DNA of 5,701 nt from Deferribacteres bacterium (GTDB taxonomy: Bacteria; Nitrospirota; Thermodesulfovibrionia; UBA6902), in assembly GCA_013152795.1 (NCBI GenBank), contig JAADFS010000148.1, positions 1-5,701 on the forward strand, in the 5' to 3' direction. Below, one piece after another: positions 5,290 to 5,701 of this stretch. The notes under the pieces were generated by a model. It ran no database searches, was not told the DNA's origin, and saw only the letters and a program-made list of their open reading frames with translations. Positions within the stretch are counted from its first letter, which is position 1. Each line of letters starts with the position of its first letter. Both the position numbers and the translations under genes were made by a program.

Positions 5290-5701
5290 TCACCAGCCCC
5301 CGGACGCACCTCCTCCACCGAAACCACCGCCGCCGCCACCGCCGAATCCTCCCCCGAAACCGCCGCCACCGCCCCAGCCGCCTCCTCTGCCGCCGCCCAG
5401 CATGTTCATCATGAAAAGGAATATGAGGAGGCGCGGATGCCTTATAAACAGATAGACCAGGCCGATGACAAACAGGATGCCGAATATGGTACCCGCTATG
5501 GTCGGCTTCCCGCGGTAAGCGGAACGGGTCCGCAGCTTGGGCATGCCGGTGATTTCAACCCCTGCATCGGATGCGATGATGTTTATGAGCGCCAGGGTGG
5601 CCTTGGCTATGCCGGTGGAATAATCCTTTTTCCTGAAATAGGGCACAAGATACTGCCTTCCGATACTTCCGGCAAGGCTGTCCGGTATGATGCCCTCAAG
5701 G
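5290..5701 (-). CDS. TPM-domain (YgcG-like) membrane protein, C-terminal part, cut by the right edge
   Basis: The frame stays open to the edge and gives 136 residues (last whole codon at 5698-5700), so the N-terminus, with any signal peptide and most of the TPM domain, is missing. The visible start, LEGIIPDSLAGSIGRQYLVP, followed by YFRKKDYSTGI and a helix to about residue 47, matches the end of the TPM domain ('LEG.LPD..AG.I....I.PYFR.GDY..G'). Two hydrophobic segments follow (about 67-86 and 91-101). The last 35 residues are extremely Gly-rich (27 Gly, with Trp, Phe, Arg) and end in SGGW. TPM domains occur in the plant photosystem II repair protein TLP18.3, reported as an acid phosphatase; the bacterial role is unclear. 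A GTG at 5644-5646 is internal to the domain and is not the true start. The gene lies upstream of lemA, a common pairing. Confidence 0.9.
   Translation of the reverse strand, partial: LEGIIPDSLAGSIGRQYLVPYFRKKDYSTGIAKATLALINIIASDAGVEITGMPKLRTRSAYRGKPTIAGTIFGILFVIGLVYLFIRHPRLLIFLFMMNMLGGGRGGGWGGGGGFGGGFGGGGGGGFGGGGASGGW
5293..5397 (-). repeat. Glycine-codon low-complexity tract in the TPM gene
   Basis: The 35 codons before the stop are mostly GGN, giving runs of G broken by W, F, R, A and S. The DNA is an imperfect trinucleotide repeat, rich in CCG/CCA/CCC on the plus strand. Such tails are usual in this family, and their length can vary by slippage between strains. Confidence 0.8.

Overview
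The window is 5.7 kb of bacterial chromosome of moderate GC content. It holds five genes on the minus strand, in transcription order TPM-domain protein (cut by the right edge), LemA, membrane-anchored J-domain protein, HypF and a large VanZ-family membrane protein, plus the tail of one plus-strand gene at the left edge. Nothing fixes the taxon. An [NiFe]-hydrogenase maturase points to an anaerobe or hydrogen-using bacterium. The left-edge protein tail, with its Ca-loop followed by a 'VKF...GTPFEG.DTIRV' ending, is from memory a type common in Nitrospirota (Thermodesulfovibrionia-like) and Desulfobacterota, so one of these is a tentative guess.

Layout. Bases 3-227 (+) are the C-terminal 74 codons of a probable extracellular or surface protein. 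It ends 4 bases from the convergent VanZ-family gene (232-1506, -), which encodes seven N-terminal membrane helices, a soluble region of about 170 residues and one last helix. Bases 1507-1715 hold no gene but contain a 164-bp element bounded by long inverted repeats, and a degenerate further copy of the same arm runs over the hypF stop codon. Then come hypF (1716-3980, -), a gap with a G/C palindrome, the J-domain gene (4116-4541, -), another gap with a similar palindrome, lemA (4643-5218, -) and the 3' part of a TPM-domain gene (5290 to the edge, -).

How the genes may work together. TPM and LemA proteins are often encoded side by side and are both membrane-anchored. The next gene adds a membrane-bound J domain, so these three may form a small envelope-proteostasis cassette (inference). 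HypF makes the carbamoyl group that becomes the cyanide ligands of [NiFe]-hydrogenase. Its usual partners HypC, HypD and HypE are not in the window. All five minus-strand genes point the same way with gaps of 71 to 209 bases and no convincing intrinsic terminator, so read-through is possible but unproven.

I see no CRISPR array, tRNA, rRNA, transposase or phage gene, and no clear new multi-gene system. The least explained structures are the repeat cluster at 1515-1735, the palindromes on either side of the J-domain gene, the soluble part of the VanZ-family protein and the DUF1232-like/J-domain fusion.
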